From assembly GCA_021817355.1 (NCBI GenBank), contig JAKAVI010000439.1, forward strand, positions 1-15,995: 15,995 nucleotides of DNA, given 5' to 3'. The stretch is from Pseudomonadota bacterium (GTDB taxonomy: Bacteria; Pseudomonadota; Alphaproteobacteria; Micropepsales; Micropepsaceae). A program made the translations under genes and the position numbers. Below are positions 1-8,104 of this stretch, in pieces. The number at the start of each line of letters is the position of its first letter. Position 1 is the first letter of the stretch. A model generated the notes under the pieces. That model made no database searches, had not been told where the DNA came from, and saw nothing but the letters and a program-made list of their open reading frames with translations.

Positions 1-200
1 GGAAAAGCGACCATCCTTGATCCACAATGGCAGGGTTGAGCCCGGCCTTCTGCCTGACGCGCCGCCCCGGCGCATCGGCAGTGCCTTTGGCCGAGGCCGG
101 CATATTTCGTACCTGCAGGGCCTCCACAACGACCAGGCCGTGGCTCTTGGCGATGCTCGTGCTTTGCTTGTGGAGGAAGTCCTTTCGGGCGTCTGCTACC

Positions 201-640
201 TTTGTTATCGGTAGCGCTCTTGCCCGTACCATCCTGCGTATCGGCCGCTTTCTGCCGCAAAATCCACGCTGGCTTTTGATCCATGGCCGTATTGCCGAGG
301 TCGAGCGCAGTGTCTGTGCCATCGAAGCTGCTGCAGGAGAAAGTCTCATTCCTGAGGCCAGAGCAGGCCTGAGCAAAATCCGTCTGCGCGTTTCACCGCG
401 TCTTCGTCCGCTCGATGTGACGCGCATCTTGCTGACGCGTTCGCGCGCGCAGGTGGTGCTCTGCCTGACACTGATGGAAAGCCAGCCCTTCTTCTACAAC
501 GCGACTTTCTTTACCTACGAACTCATGTCCACCCACGTCTATCCTGTTGAGCCCGCAGTGTGGGCTGGTATCTGTGGCCGTTTGCGTTCGGTAATGTCGT
601 CGGCCCCCGTCTCCTCGACCACTTCTATGACCCGCTATAG
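201..640 (+). pseudogene. Decayed MFS (sugar) transporter remnant
   Basis: This is a fragment of a major facilitator superfamily transporter that no longer encodes a complete protein. One frame (codons starting at positions divisible by 3) contains FLPQNPRWLLIHGR at 249-290, the central-loop signature usually written PESPRWLxxHGR, followed by a helical stretch and FFYNATFFTYEL near 489-524, typical of transmembrane helix 7 in this family. The similarity then continues one frame over, as VGWYLWPFAFGNVVGPRLL from 560, and ends at a TAG at 638-640. A one-base insertion or deletion near 552-560 explains the switch. The N-terminal six helices are not recognisable upstream (1-200) and most of the C-terminal half is missing. 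A weak further piece may exist at 731-748 (RRPLLF, as in GRRPM-type loops). Family assignment rests on remembered motifs. Decay is favoured over sequencing error because both ends are also lost. Confidence 0.72.
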
Positions 641-649
641 CCCGCAAGT

Positions 650-667
650 CCCGGCCTTCAGGCCGGG
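650..667. repeat. Perfect 7-bp GC hairpin, possible IS200/IS605-type end or REP-like element
   Basis: The sequence CCCGGCC-TTCA-GGCCGGG forms a perfect 7-bp stem with a 4-nt loop, followed by GGTAG-like sequence. Hairpins with a TTCA loop and a CCGGGG-type 3' flank are common at the ends of IS200/IS605-family elements and in related REP sequences. It lies 10 nt after the last recognisable codon of the transporter remnant and about 95 nt beyond the otsA stop codon. No transposase reading frame is visible next to it, and no run of T follows it on either strand, so it is a poor intrinsic terminator. The mobile-element reading is an inference from the hairpin shape alone. Confidence 0.4.
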
Positions 668-762
668 GTAGGTGCGTCCTGGGCGATGCGCTAGCGAGCC
701 GTGTGGGTGATGGCTTTCTTGCGCTCAATGCGGCGTCCGCTGCTGTTCGATGTATTGTCTAA

Positions 763-2217
763 TCATGCTGATCGGTGCGCCGCTGTCGTTGCCGGAGCCC
801 TGGTCTGGGCGCTGCGCCCACGGTGTCTGTCGCTGTCACCGCTCCGGCGCGTCAGGGCCCTTAAAAACCGCTGGCCCCAGCTGTTGATGTCACTGTCCTT
901 CAGGCTCGCATAGAGCGCGCGCTGGCGCGCCACACGCTCTGCGTGCGGCAGTGCCAGCGCCCGGGCAATGGCGCTGCCGACCGATTCTGGATCATAGGGA
1001 TTGACGAGGAGCGCGCCGTCGAGTTCCGCCGCCGCACCGGCAAAGCGCGAGAGGATGAGAACGCCAGGGTTGTCCGGATCCTGGGCGGCGACGTATTCCT
1101 TGGCCACCAGATTCATGCCGTCGCGCAGCGGGGTGACAAGACCAACTCGCGCGGCGCGATAAAGGCCGGCAAGCGCATTGCGGCTATAAGGCTGATGGGT
1201 GTAGCGCACCGGCGTCCAGGAGACGTCGCCAAAACTGGAATTGATATGGCCGGCCTTGGTGTTGATTTGGGTCTGGATCTCGGCATATTCAGGGATGCTG
1301 GAGCGGCTCTTGGGAGTGATCTGCAGATAGGTGACCTTGCCGCGCCACTGCGGATTGCTCGCAAGAAAATACTGATAGGCATCGAGGCGCTGGGCAAGGC
1401 CCTTGGAATAGTCCAGGCGGTCAACGCCGATGACGATCTCACCCGGAACGCTTTTGAGCACGCGCTTGAGAAAATTGGAGTCCTGCGCCCGCGCCGCCAT
1501 GCGCGCAAATTCCTCGGTCTCGATGCCGACCGCAAAGACACCGATGCGCATTTTGCCAATGCCGATGCTATTGCGCCCGCTCCTGGGAATGCGCGCCGGA
1601 ATACCAATCTCGCTCGCCAGGTAGCGGGCAAAATTGGCGCAGTCGAGCTGGGTCTGGAAGCCGACCAGATCATAATCGCACAGGGCTGGAAGCAGCCGCT
1701 CGTGATTGGGCATTGCCGTCAGGATCTCCGGCGGCGGGAGCGGGATATGCAGAAAGAAACCGATGCGGTTGTGGTGGCCGCGGGCCCTGAGGGCCCGCGC
1801 CAGAGGAATGAGATGATAGTCGTGAACCCAGACGACATCGTCGGGCTCCAGGACCTTGGTGATCTCATCGGCGAAGTGCTCGTTCACGCGCAGATAGCCG
1901 CTGAGGTCGCGACGCGTGAACTCGGCAAGGTCAAGCCGATAATGCAGGATCGGCCACAGCACCTGGTTGGCAAAGCCGCTGTAATATTCCTTGTAATCCT
2001 CGTCGGAAAGATCGCTGACGATGTAGGTCATGCTTCCGCGTGGTATCGTGCGGGTCTGACATTCTTCCTGCGCCCTGATCTCGCCGCTCCAGCCCAGCCA
2101 TACCGAGCTGTGGCTGGAGAAAGTGTTGCGCAGCGCAACTTCAAGACCGCCGGCCTGGATGCCGCGCTTTTGATCTGGAACCGCGACCCGATTGGAGATG
2201 ATGAAGACGCGGCCCAT
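763..2217 (-). CDS. otsA: Trehalose-6-phosphate synthase (GT20)
   Basis: OtsA transfers glucose from UDP-glucose to glucose-6-phosphate, giving trehalose-6-phosphate and UDP in the cytoplasm. The 484-residue product has the expected GT20 layout: N-terminal SNR and GGL loop (residues 8-10 and 23-25), [12 protein letters not shown] (129-140), HIPLPPPEI (157-165), GFQTQ (186-190), [10 protein letters not shown] (265-274, with the phosphate-contacting Arg and Lys) and [14 protein letters not shown] (364-377). The last roughly 25 residues are a basic, low-complexity tail beyond the usual fold. The ATG at 2217 was chosen because it begins the conserved [10 protein letters not shown] and has AGGAAGG 6 nt upstream. 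The frame stays open to 2490, but that extension has no family similarity. It is the last gene of the cluster, yet is separated from otsB by 285 nt, unlike all other junctions. No clear U-rich terminator follows it. Confidence 0.95.
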   Translation of the reverse strand: MGRVFIISNRVAVPDQKRGIQAGGLEVALRNTFSSHSSVWLGWSGEIRAQEECQTRTIPRGSMTYIVSDLSDEDYKEYYSGFANQVLWPILHYRLDLAEFTRRDLSGYLRVNEHFADEITKVLEPDDVVWVHDYHLIPLARALRARGHHNRIGFFLHIPLPPPEILTAMPNHERLLPALCDYDLVGFQTQLDCANFARYLASEIGIPARIPRSGRNSIGIGKMRIGVFAVGIETEEFARMAARAQDSNFLKRVLKSVPGEIVIGVDRLDYSKGLAQRLDAYQYFLASNPQWRGKVTYLQITPKSRSSIPEYAEIQTQINTKAGHINSSFGDVSWTPVRYTHQPYSRNALAGLYRAARVGLVTPLRDGMNLVAKEYVAAQDPDNPGVLILSRFAGAAAELDGALLVNPYDPESVGSAIARALALPHAERVARQRALYASLKDSDINSWGQRFLRALTRRSGDSDRHRGRSAQTRAPATTAAHRSA

Positions 2218-2298
2218 GTTGGTCCTTCCTGGCACGGTTGTGCCGCATGAGCGAGCAAAACTCCCACGATGACGGCTCCTCAGTGAAGAAAATGTTGG

Positions 2299-2320
2299 GA
2301 TCTGGCAAGAGTTCCAGATC
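2299..2320 (-). promoter_or_regulatory. Hairpin in the otsB-otsA gap (attenuator or terminator candidate)
   Basis: On the minus strand GATCTGG pairs perfectly with CCAGATC around an 8-nt loop (7-bp stem). It is followed a few bases later by CATTTTCTTC, a weak T-rich stretch. It sits about 80 nt before the otsA start. It could terminate part of the upstream transcript or fold in the otsA leader. The T tract is offset and interrupted, so an efficient intrinsic terminator is doubtful. Confidence 0.3.
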
Positions 2321-2385
2321 TGACGCACTGAACGCAGGGGCGGCTGCGGTGCGGGTCCTGTGCCTGCCCGACAGGCCGATTTTGA

Positions 2386-2408
2386 ACAGCAAAGGCCTCC
2401 TTCGCTGT
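2386..2408 (-). other. Second stem-loop in the otsB-otsA gap
   Basis: In minus-strand RNA the arms ACAGCGAAGG and CCUUUGCUGU pair over 10 bp with one G-U wobble and a 3-nt loop. The wobble would be an A-C mismatch in plus-strand RNA, so the structure favours a minus-strand transcript, the direction of otsB and otsA. It lies about 95 nt after the otsB stop. No T run follows. A role in RNA processing or stability, separating otsA expression from the rest of the cluster, is conjecture. Confidence 0.3.
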
Positions 2409-2502
2409 CAGCTGTGTCCGCTGTTGCCCCTGGTGTTTGCTCCTCAGGCACGCGCCATAACACGGCGTGTGTCGTCATCGTCCGGCGCACAGGCAGAAGG
2501 GC

Positions 2503-3240
2503 TCATAATCCCGCCAGATGGGCAAGCCAGTGGCGCACCTCTTCGGGCGTATTGACACGATAGCTCGCGCCCTTCAGCGCGCGTCCGACCGCAATGCCAA
2601 TGCCGGAAAATTCCGGCAGCACCGCGAGGCAGTCTTCATCGGTCCGGTCATCGCCAAGAAACACCGGCCGACGGCCCCGAAAGGGGGGATAACCCAGCAG
2701 CCGGCGCACTGCTTCGCCCTTGTTGACCCCTGAGGTGCGGATTTCGAGGATGGCCTTGCCCTTCAAAAGCTCAAAGCCTGGCGGCAACGTCTTCATCCGG
2801 TCCTCGAGCTCCTTCACCAGCGCTCCTTCGAGGGCTTCATGGCCGCGGTAATGAAAGGCGAGCGAATAATGCTTGTCTTCGATGCGCACCGCGTGAAATC
2901 TGCGGTCCAGTTGTGCGAAGGCCGCGCGCAGTTCGGCAGGAAGGGGCGGGGCCTCGAAGGCCAGCGCCTCGCTCGCAGGCTGGGCCCGCAATTGCGCCCC
3001 ATGGGTGCCCGATGCCGGCAAACGCAAGGGCGCAAAAAGACTGTCGAGACTGGCCAAGGGACGGCCGCTGACGAGGGCTGTGGCCCCCGCGGAGCGGTCC
3101 CAGAGCACATGCAGCGCCAGGCGCAGGCTCGCTGGCACCACCACATCATCAGGGTTTTGCGCAATATCGATCAGCGTGCCGTCGACATCAAAAAACAGCG
3201 CGTCGTGCTTCAGATCGAGGCTGGGAAATCCAGGCTGCAC
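2503..3240 (-). CDS. otsB: Trehalose-6-phosphate phosphatase (HAD superfamily)
   Basis: OtsB removes phosphate from trehalose-6-phosphate to give trehalose, completing the OtsAB pathway. The 245-residue protein has all HAD phosphatase motifs: DVDGT at 18-22 (nucleophile Asp18, acid/base Asp20), SGR at 58-60, Lys174 within VNKGEAVRRLL, and GDDRTDED at 196-203 for Mg2+ binding. The cap-domain phrase GTHGAQLR (78-85) is typical of trehalose phosphatases. Length matches the single-domain bacterial form. The start is GTG at 3240, preceded by GAGAGG at a suitable distance; it lies 3 nt after the TAA of the glucokinase gene, so the two are probably translationally coupled. Confidence 0.94.
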   Translation of the reverse strand: MQPGFPSLDLKHDALFFDVDGTLIDIAQNPDDVVVPASLRLALHVLWDRSAGATALVSGRPLASLDSLFAPLRLPASGTHGAQLRAQPASEALAFEAPPLPAELRAAFAQLDRRFHAVRIEDKHYSLAFHYRGHEALEGALVKELEDRMKTLPPGFELLKGKAILEIRTSGVNKGEAVRRLLGYPPFRGRRPVFLGDDRTDEDCLAVLPEFSGIGIAVGRALKGASYRVNTPEEVRHWLAHLAGL

Positions 3241-3243
3241 GGA

Positions 3244-3975
3244 TTACCTCTCAGCACTCTGGCGCCACAGAAAGCCTCCGCCTTCAAGGCCGGCATCATT
3301 GGTCACAAGGGTGACATTTGCGGGTAGCTTGAGGCTGATCTTGTGCGCATTGCCGCCACCAATATAGAGCCTGTCATAGTTTAGCAGCGATGACAGGATG
3401 ACGATGACCTTCGCCACGCGCCGGTTCCAGGCTTTTTTGCCGCTGCGCTTTAGCGCGTCTTCGCCAACATAGTCATTATAGGTCTTGGACTTGTGGACTG
3501 GGTGATGGGCCAACTCCATGTGCGGCATCAGCTCGCCATTGCGGAAGAGTGCGGTGCCCGCGCCCGTGCCGAGGGTCAGCACGAGTTCAAGACCGCTGCC
3601 GGAAATCGCCGCCATGCCCTGCATTTCGGCGTCATTGATGAGGCGCGCCGGCTTGTGGCCAAGAGCGTCACTGAGGGCGCGTGCGAGCGCAAAGTCATGC
3701 CAGAGCTCGGTGCCAAAATGGGGTGCGGTCAGCACCCGGCCATCGCGCACCACCCCCGGAAAACCGATGGCAATGCGGCCATAGCCCTTGAGCGGACGCA
3801 CCAGACCGACAAGGGCACTCAAAAGGACCGGCGGCGGGCAGGGATAAGGCGTGGATATGCGCTTGCGCGCGCTCAGCAACTTGCCATCGAAGCTGACTAG
3901 CGCCGCCTTAAGACCGGTGCCGCCGATGTCAATGGCAAGAACTGGTCGCGGAACGGATGGGCGTTTTTTGTTCAT
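3244..3975 (-). CDS. ROK-family sugar kinase, polyphosphate-glucokinase-like
   Basis: This is a cytoplasmic glucokinase candidate that would convert glucose to glucose-6-phosphate. The 243-residue protein has DIGGTGLKAAL at 16-26 (phosphate 1 loop), GFPG at 71-74, NDAEMQG at 114-120 with the probable catalytic base Asp115, TLGTGAGTALF at 134-144 and IGGGN at 205-209. The short length, the NDA-x-x-QG and TLGTGxGxAL phrases, and the absence of the CxCGxxGC zinc motif of repressor-like ROK proteins place it near actinobacterial PpgK enzymes, which can use polyphosphate as well as ATP. The usual ELGH is MELAHH here (153-158), a Gly-to-Ala change beside the sugar-binding Glu and His. The ATG at 3975 overlaps the GH15 stop as ATGA and has AAGGA 8 nt upstream. 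The phosphate donor cannot be read from sequence, so no symbol is given. Confidence 0.82.
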   Translation of the reverse strand: MNKKRPSVPRPVLAIDIGGTGLKAALVSFDGKLLSARKRISTPYPCPPPVLLSALVGLVRPLKGYGRIAIGFPGVVRDGRVLTAPHFGTELWHDFALARALSDALGHKPARLINDAEMQGMAAISGSGLELVLTLGTGAGTALFRNGELMPHMELAHHPVHKSKTYNDYVGEDALKRSGKKAWNRRVAKVIVILSSLLNYDRLYIGGGNAHKISLKLPANVTLVTNDAGLEGGGFLWRQSAER

Positions 3976-5804
3976 GGCTTTGTCCTTGTTGCAGGAGGTC
4001 GTTTGGCACGCGGCAATTCCAATCCCCCTGACTTCGGCTTGCGCGCACGCGCCAGCATCAGCGCATAGGCGGAATTTACCAGGGCGACGTGGCTGAAGGC
4101 CTGCGGAAAATTACCCAGCATGCGCTTGGCGCGCGGATCATATTCCTCGGCCAGAAGGCCCACGTCATTGCAGAGCCCGATCAGCCGCTCGAACAATTTC
4201 TTGCCCTCTTTCATTCGGCCAAGCAGCAGGTAATTGTCGACCAGCCAGAAGCTGCAGGCCAGAAACGCTCCTTCGCCCTTTGCCAGTCCGTCGATGCCAC
4301 TGTCGGTGCGATAGCGCAGCACCAAGCCATCGTGCAGCAGGGTCTCCTCGATGCGGGTGACGGTACGTTGCAGGCGTTGATCGCTGGGCGGCAGGAAGCC
4401 AACGAGGGCAAGCTGCAGGAGGCTGGCATCGACCTCTTCACTGCCGTAGTGCTGCGTGAAATGACCATGCTTCACGCCCCGGGCACAGATCTCGGCGTGA
4501 ATCTCGGCGGCAATGCTGCGCCAGTGCTTGCGCGCCGCCTTGCTGAAGTTTCCGGTCTCCCCGCGTCCGGCGCGATCAAATGCCACCCACGCCATCGCCT
4601 TGGAATGGACAAAGTGCCGACGATCGCCGCGGATTTCCCAGATGCCGTCATCGGGCTGGCGCCAGATCTTTTCCAGATGGGCAAGATAGACCTCCTGCAG
4701 CGCGTCTCTGCGCCGTGGCGAGGACAGGCCGCCGCGACGGGCCTGGGTAAAGACGTCGGCAAGTTCGCCATAGATGTCGAGCTGCAGCTGATGGGCTGCC
4801 GCATTGCCAATGCGCACCGGCGCCGAGCTCTCATAACCATGGAGCCAGGGGACCGTCCACTCCTCCAGCCTGCGCTCGCCGCCAACCCCATACATGATCT
4901 GCATCTGCTGGGGACTGCCGGCGATCGCCCGCAGCAGCCATTGCTGCCAGCGATCGGCCTCATCGCGATAGCCGGCATTGAGAAAGGCCAGGAGGGTGAA
5001 GGCAGCATCACGCAGCCAGCAATAACGGTAGTCCCAGTTGCGGGCGCCGCCGATCTGTTCGGGCAGCGAGGTCGAAAGAGCCGCAACAATGCCTCCGGTG
5101 GGCTGAAACGAGAGCGCCTTCAGCGTCATCAGCGCGCGCCGGACCAGATCGTCATGCTTGCCATCGATGGTGCAGCGCGACGACCATTCGCGCCAGTACC
5201 CCATTGTGGCGGTCAGCGTTTCCATGATGTCGAGCGGCGGCGGCGGGGGCAGATGGGAGGGACCATGGGTCAGAACGAAGGGAACGGTCTGGCCTTCGCG
5301 CACCAGGAATTCGGCGCGCGAGTGCAGATCCTCGCCCTTCAGCGTGACCTGTGTGCGCAGACAGAGCTGTTCGGGTCCGGCGACGATGCGCAGCGTCTGG
5401 TCATCAAGGCGGTTGACCCAGGGAATGCTGCGACCATAGTCAAAGCGCACCGCAAGGAGCGTCCGCATGCTAACCTTGCCCTTGCACCCCTTGACCAGGC
5501 GCACGATGCTGGTGTGGGAAGCGTGGATGGGCATGAAGTCGACGACCTCAACGGTGCCATCGCTTGTTTCGTGGGTCGTCTCAAGCACCATGCTGCCGGG
5601 GTGATAACGCCGCGTCGTCTTGGCCTCACCGCGCGGGCCGATCAGCCAGCGCCCATTGGCGGGGCTGCCCAGAAGGCTGGCAAAACACGCCGGACCATCA
5701 AAGCGTGAGGGGCAGAACCAGTCGATGGAACCTGTGCGGTCGATCAGGCAGCCGGTGCGCAGATCGCCAATCATTGCGTAATCTTCAATTTTTCCGGCCA
5801 TCAT
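3972..5804 (-). CDS. Glycoside hydrolase family 15 (glucoamylase or trehalase)
   Basis: This GH15 hydrolase releases glucose from the end of an alpha-glucan or from trehalose. The 610-residue protein has an N-terminal beta domain starting IEDYAMIGDLRTGCLIDRTG (6-25) and an (alpha/alpha)6 catalytic barrel with NWDYRYCWLRDA (256-267), GIWEIRG (387-393, Glu390 the likely general acid) and LAEEYDP (551-557, Glu553 or Glu554 the likely base). No signal peptide is present, so the substrate is intracellular. This architecture, with EDYA.IGD at the N-terminus, is shared by bacterial glucoamylase-like proteins and by mycobacterial and Thermoplasma GH15 trehalases. Two adjacent ATGs (5804 and 5801) follow GAGGA very closely; a GTG at 5831 lacks a ribosome binding site. 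It overlaps the end of pgl by about 20 nt. The trehalose genes downstream make trehalase a serious alternative to glucoamylase. Confidence 0.88.
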   Translation of the reverse strand: MMAGKIEDYAMIGDLRTGCLIDRTGSIDWFCPSRFDGPACFASLLGSPANGRWLIGPRGEAKTTRRYHPGSMVLETTHETSDGTVEVVDFMPIHASHTSIVRLVKGCKGKVSMRTLLAVRFDYGRSIPWVNRLDDQTLRIVAGPEQLCLRTQVTLKGEDLHSRAEFLVREGQTVPFVLTHGPSHLPPPPPLDIMETLTATMGYWREWSSRCTIDGKHDDLVRRALMTLKALSFQPTGGIVAALSTSLPEQIGGARNWDYRYCWLRDAAFTLLAFLNAGYRDEADRWQQWLLRAIAGSPQQMQIMYGVGGERRLEEWTVPWLHGYESSAPVRIGNAAAHQLQLDIYGELADVFTQARRGGLSSPRRRDALQEVYLAHLEKIWRQPDDGIWEIRGDRRHFVHSKAMAWVAFDRAGRGETGNFSKAARKHWRSIAAEIHAEICARGVKHGHFTQHYGSEEVDASLLQLALVGFLPPSDQRLQRTVTRIEETLLHDGLVLRYRTDSGIDGLAKGEGAFLACSFWLVDNYLLLGRMKEGKKLFERLIGLCNDVGLLAEEYDPRAKRMLGNFPQAFSHVALVNSAYALMLARARKPKSGGLELPRAKRPPATRTKP

Positions 5805-6549
5805 TCCTCTTGGGCTGAATGTTGCCGGCACAGGGTCGATCCAAAAACCAGACGAGCTCGCCGTTACTTCTCACCCGCGCCGCCGGCAGGCGCATGTCGC
5901 AAGCGAAAACCTTCTCCACGATCGGCTGCTTGCTGGCGCCGGTGGCAACAAAACTCACGGCCCGCGCTGAAGCCAGGGCCAGATAGGTGAGCGTGAGGCG
6001 CATCTGGGGCCGGCCATGGCGTACCGGCGCAACCAAGCGCGCGCGCTCATCAAGACCCTCGGTGCCGGCGATCAAGGATGCGGTATGACCATCTTCGCCA
6101 ATGCCAAGCAGCACGACGTCGAAGAGAGCTGCGTCGCTGCGCGACCCAAGAGGATCATGCTGTGCCCGCAGCAGCTCCTCATAGGCGCGCGCGCAGGTCT
6201 CGATCGGTCCTTCTGTGGGCATGGGATGGATCTGCGCCGCGGGGATGGGCACGTGGCGCAGCCAGAGCGCATGGGCCTCTTTGAAATTGCTGTCGGCGGC
6301 GGTGTGGGGCACAAAGCGCTCATCACCCCAGAAGACCTCAAAGCGTGACCAGTCGATACGGCTATCATATCTGCCACTGCCGAGCAGGCGGTAGAGCGGC
6401 CGCGGCGTGGCGCCGCCGCACAGGGCGATGAAAAAGCGTCCTTCTTGCATCGCAAGACGGGTGATCAGCCAGTCCACATAGAGCACGGCGAGTTGCTCGG
6501 GATCTTCGGCGACCACGATGGCGGAGGGAGTTGTGGCACCGGCGCTCAT
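5785..6549 (-). CDS. pgl: 6-phosphogluconolactonase
   Basis: Pgl hydrolyses 6-phosphogluconolactone to 6-phosphogluconate, the second step of the oxidative pentose phosphate pathway. The 254-residue protein is of the SugarP_isomerase/DevB type: LCGGATPRPLY at 43-53 (phosphate loop), FWGDERFVP at 73-81, and LLGIGEDGHTASL at 147-159 with the catalytic His155. Length matches the family. The ATG at 6549 begins MSAGATTP and has AGGGGG about 8 nt upstream; the frame remains open for another 76 codons upstream, but these overlap zwf and show no similarity. It starts 10 nt after the zwf stop and its end overlaps the GH15 start, as expected of an operon. Confidence 0.95.
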   Translation of the reverse strand: MSAGATTPSAIVVAEDPEQLAVLYVDWLITRLAMQEGRFFIALCGGATPRPLYRLLGSGRYDSRIDWSRFEVFWGDERFVPHTAADSNFKEAHALWLRHVPIPAAQIHPMPTEGPIETCARAYEELLRAQHDPLGSRSDAALFDVVLLGIGEDGHTASLIAGTEGLDERARLVAPVRHGRPQMRLTLTYLALASARAVSFVATGASKQPIVEKVFACDMRLPAARVRSNGELVWFLDRPCAGNIQPKRNDGRKN

Positions 6550-6559
6550 GATGCGCCCC

Positions 6560-8104
6560 CTAGCTGTGGGTTGAGGGCAGGATCGATCGCCACTGCCGGC
6601 CATCGCGGCGCAGCAGCTCATCGGCAGCCTTAGGACCATCGCTTCCCGCGGCATAATTGGGAAAGCCCGCCGCGGCCTGCGTCTTCCAGGCATCGAGGAG
6701 CGGCTGTACCACGGCCCACGCCGCCTCGATCTGATCAGCACGCTGAAACAGCGTGCCATCGCCGATGAAGCAGTCATAGAGCAGTGTTTCGTAGCCTACG
6801 GCGGGCGCCTGATTGAACCAGTCGGAATATTTGAAGTTCATCGACACATCATCGAGCACGAGATAGGGCCCGGGCCGCTTGGCGTTGAAGTGCAGACGGA
6901 TGGCTTCATCAGGCTGGATCTCAAGCACCAGCCAGTCGGCCTCGATGGCCTTGTCATGGGTTTCTTCAAACAGCGCGAACGGCGCGTGCTTGAAGCGGAT
7001 GGCGATCTCGGTGTAGCGCCGCGGCAGGCGCTTGCCGGTGCGCAGATAAAAGGGTACGCCCGCCCAGCGCCAATTGTCGATGGCAAGCTTGAGCGCAACA
7101 AAGGTCTCCACCCCCGAGCCCGCTGCCACATCCGGCTCGCGGCGATAGGCGGGCACCGCATTGCCGGCGATGTGTCCTGCGTCATACTGGCCCCGCACCG
7201 CACAGTCCGGCAGGATGGGGCGGGCCGAACGGAAAACCTCGGCCTTCTTGGCTCTGACCGATTCGGCACTGAACGATACCGGCGGCTCCATCGCCGTCAT
7301 CGCCACCAGCTGGAAGAGATGGTTGGGCACCATGTCACGCAGGGCGCCGGTCTTTTCATAGAAGGCACCGCGGTGCGCGATGCCGATGTCCTCGGCGACG
7401 GTGATCTGTACATGATCGATGCGGTCACGGTTCCAGATCGGTTCAAACAGACCATTGGCAAAGCGTACCGCCATGATGTTCTGGACCGTTTCCTTGCCGA
7501 GAAAATGGTCGATGCGGTAGATCTGCTCTTCCTTGAGCGAGTTGAGGATCTGGGCGTTCAGCGCCTTGGCCGAGGCCAGGTCGTGACCAAACGGCTTTTC
7601 GATGACGACGCGCTGCCAGCCGCGCCCTTGGCGCGCCAGGCCATGCTTGCCCAGCCGGTCGACGATGGGACCAAAAAAGCGGTCGGGCACGGCGAGATAG
7701 AAAAGCACATTGCCGCCGAGCTGTTCGCGTCCGTCGAGTTCAGAGAGCTTTTGCGCCAGCGTCTCGTAAAGCGCGTCGGTGAGAAAATCGCCCTCCACAT
7801 AATGCATGGCGTGGCTCAGTTTCTGCCAGACATCGGCGCGGATGGTCTTGGCAGCAAATTCCGAACGCCCCGAGCTGATCATTGTCTCGATGAAATCGTG
7901 CAGCTGACATTGCCAGCCGGCGCTGTCCATCGCCTCCCGGTCAGCGCCGACAAGGGCGAAATTTTCCGGCAGAAGACCCTGGTCGGCGAGGTTGTAGAGC
8001 GCCGGTACCACCAGACGCTTGGTCAGATCGCCGCTGCCACCAAAAATCACCATGGCACAGGCCGGCGCCGGCTGCGGGCCGGGACGGGGGGATTTGTCTG
8101 ACAT
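6560..8104 (-). CDS. zwf: Glucose-6-phosphate 1-dehydrogenase
   Basis: Zwf oxidises glucose-6-phosphate to 6-phosphogluconolactone with reduction of NAD(P)+, the entry step of the oxidative pentose phosphate and Entner-Doudoroff routes. The 514-residue protein is the usual length. It shows the nucleotide-binding FGGSGDLTKR at 21-30, EKPFG at 169-173 and the active-site signature RIDHFLGKE at 197-205 with the catalytic His200, followed by conserved C-terminal blocks such as FYLRTGKRLP. The ATG at 8104 shares one base with the gnd stop (TGATG), and GGAGG-AAGG lies just upstream, which fixes the start. A proline-rich leader of about 15 residues precedes the first strand. The cofactor preference cannot be decided from what I can see. 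Confidence 0.97.
   Translation of the reverse strand: MSDKSPRPGPQPAPACAMVIFGGSGDLTKRLVVPALYNLADQGLLPENFALVGADREAMDSAGWQCQLHDFIETMISSGRSEFAAKTIRADVWQKLSHAMHYVEGDFLTDALYETLAQKLSELDGREQLGGNVLFYLAVPDRFFGPIVDRLGKHGLARQGRGWQRVVIEKPFGHDLASAKALNAQILNSLKEEQIYRIDHFLGKETVQNIMAVRFANGLFEPIWNRDRIDHVQITVAEDIGIAHRGAFYEKTGALRDMVPNHLFQLVAMTAMEPPVSFSAESVRAKKAEVFRSARPILPDCAVRGQYDAGHIAGNAVPAYRREPDVAAGSGVETFVALKLAIDNWRWAGVPFYLRTGKRLPRRYTEIAIRFKHAPFALFEETHDKAIEADWLVLEIQPDEAIRLHFNAKRPGPYLVLDDVSMNFKYSDWFNQAPAVGYETLLYDCFIGDGTLFQRADQIEAAWAVVQPLLDAWKTQAAAGFPNYAAGSDGPKAADELLRRDGRQWRSILPSTHS

Noticed and set aside
27..200. 5' part of the left-edge open frame as part of the transporter
   Set aside because: None of the three plus-strand frames in 1-200 shows recognisable transporter helices; I see nothing assignable there.
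2218..2490. N-terminal extension of otsA by 91 codons
   Set aside because: The frame is open but carries no GT20 similarity; the family N-terminus and a good ribosome binding site are at 2217.
2238..2555. 105-codon plus-strand frame in the otsB-otsA gap
   Set aside because: It contains a plausible-looking start (MSEQNSHDDGSS) but no ribosome binding site, has no recognisable similarity, and runs into the antisense of otsB.
4089..5708. 539-codon plus-strand frame opposite the GH15 gene
   Set aside because: It is the antisense frame of a clearly conserved enzyme; the translation has no recognisable domain and arises from the high-GC codon pattern.
6550..6777. N-terminal extension of pgl by 76 codons
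   Set aside because: It lies wholly over the zwf 3' end and its stop, and is unlike any lactonase N-terminus; the ATG at 6549 has its own ribosome binding site.
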